Part shown: positions 6,592-6,710 of the stretch, piece by piece
How positions within the stretch are numbered: position 1 is the stretch's first letter
Layout of the letters: every line of letters starts with the position of its first letter
Assembly (NCBI GenBank): GCA_040756715.1
Contig: JBFLYE010000157.1
Coordinates: 1 to 6,710 of the forward strand
Direction of reading: 5' to 3'
DNA: 6,710 bases
Origin: a bacterium
GTDB taxonomy: Bacteria; UBA9089; UBA9088
Position numbers and translations under genes: made by a program
Notes under the pieces: generated by a model
What the model saw: only the letters and a program-made list of their open reading frames with translations
Databases searched by the model: none
Told to the model about the DNA's origin: nothing

Positions 6592-6692
6592 ATTTTGAAT
6601 GTTGAATTTTGAATTAAAAAAGGAAAAACTTTATATAAAATTATGAATTTTGAATGTTGAATTTTGAATTAAAAGGGGAAAATTTTATAAAA
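6586..6692 (+). repeat. Two tandem copies of a ~55-bp element built on heptanucleotide repeats
   Basis: Copy A (6586-6640) and copy B (6641-6692) share an identical first 34 bases and a diverged second part: AAGGAAAAACTTTATATAAAA in A and GGGGAAAATTTTATAAAA in B. The shared core is TTTTGAA, TGTTGAA, TTTTGAA. Copy A begins inside the prepilin gene: its first three bases are the last Leu codon and the next three are the TGA stop. Each copy contains an ATG (6588 and 6643) that closes after five codons, so neither starts a gene. The purine run AAAAGGGG (6671-6678) resembles a ribosome binding site, but no ATG, GTG or TTG follows before the window ends; the remaining 18 bases hold nothing recognisable. 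Confidence 0.85.
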
Positions 6693-6710
6693 CTTAAACC
6701 TTCAATCCAA

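Noticed and set aside
6586-6692. Tandem repeats read as the start of a CRISPR array
   Set aside because: There are only two adjacent copies with no unique spacers, and the core is a simple 7-bp repeat.

Overview
The window is a surface-pilus locus on the + strand of an AT-rich bacterium. Three protein-coding units are visible: the 3' end of a gene whose product ends in a FlgD-like/type IX secretion (T9SS type A) C-terminal domain, a very large (1846 aa) PilY1-type pilus tip protein, and a GspH/FimT-type prepilin. The T9SS-like tail and the type IV pilin system point to a diderm. AGG (Arg) and ATA (Ile) codons dominate, and the mix of DUF2341, FlgD-like tails and PilY1 is reminiscent of uncultured candidate phyla of the Omnitrophota/Desantisbacteria/WOR-3 kind. 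That placement is an impression from style; no phylogenetic marker is present.

Layout. 1-338: C-terminal 111 codons of the T9SS/FlgD-like protein. A 22-nt gap holds a strong Shine-Dalgarno. 361-5901: the pilY1-like gene, apparently co-transcribed with the gene before it. 5902-6036: an AT-rich intergenic stretch starting with heptanucleotide repeats and holding weak promoter-like hexamers. 6037-6591: the prepilin gene. 6586-6710: two tandem copies of a ~55-bp element built on the same heptanucleotide repeats, then no recognisable feature to the window edge.

How they work together. In characterised type IV pili, PilY1 sits at the fibre tip with the minor pilins (FimT/FimU/PilV/W/X), and together they prime pilus assembly and mediate adhesion. 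Here the C-terminal ~700 residues are the conserved PilY1 module. The N-terminal ~1100 residues are an adhesin-like array: DUF2341, a concanavalin-like sandwich, a NEW3/CARDB-like Ig domain, a second DUF2341, and a second concanavalin-like sandwich. The second DUF2341 appears to be split by a ~210-residue Cys-rich insert resembling the beta-helical passenger part of PilX-like pilus proteins. The GspH/FimT-like prepilin downstream fits a minor-pilin cluster that probably continues past the right edge.

The two points most worth a second look are that nested domain insertion, and the heptanucleotide repeats. The repeats stand at both borders of the prepilin gene; at its start they are translated and make up most of the prepilin leader peptide.
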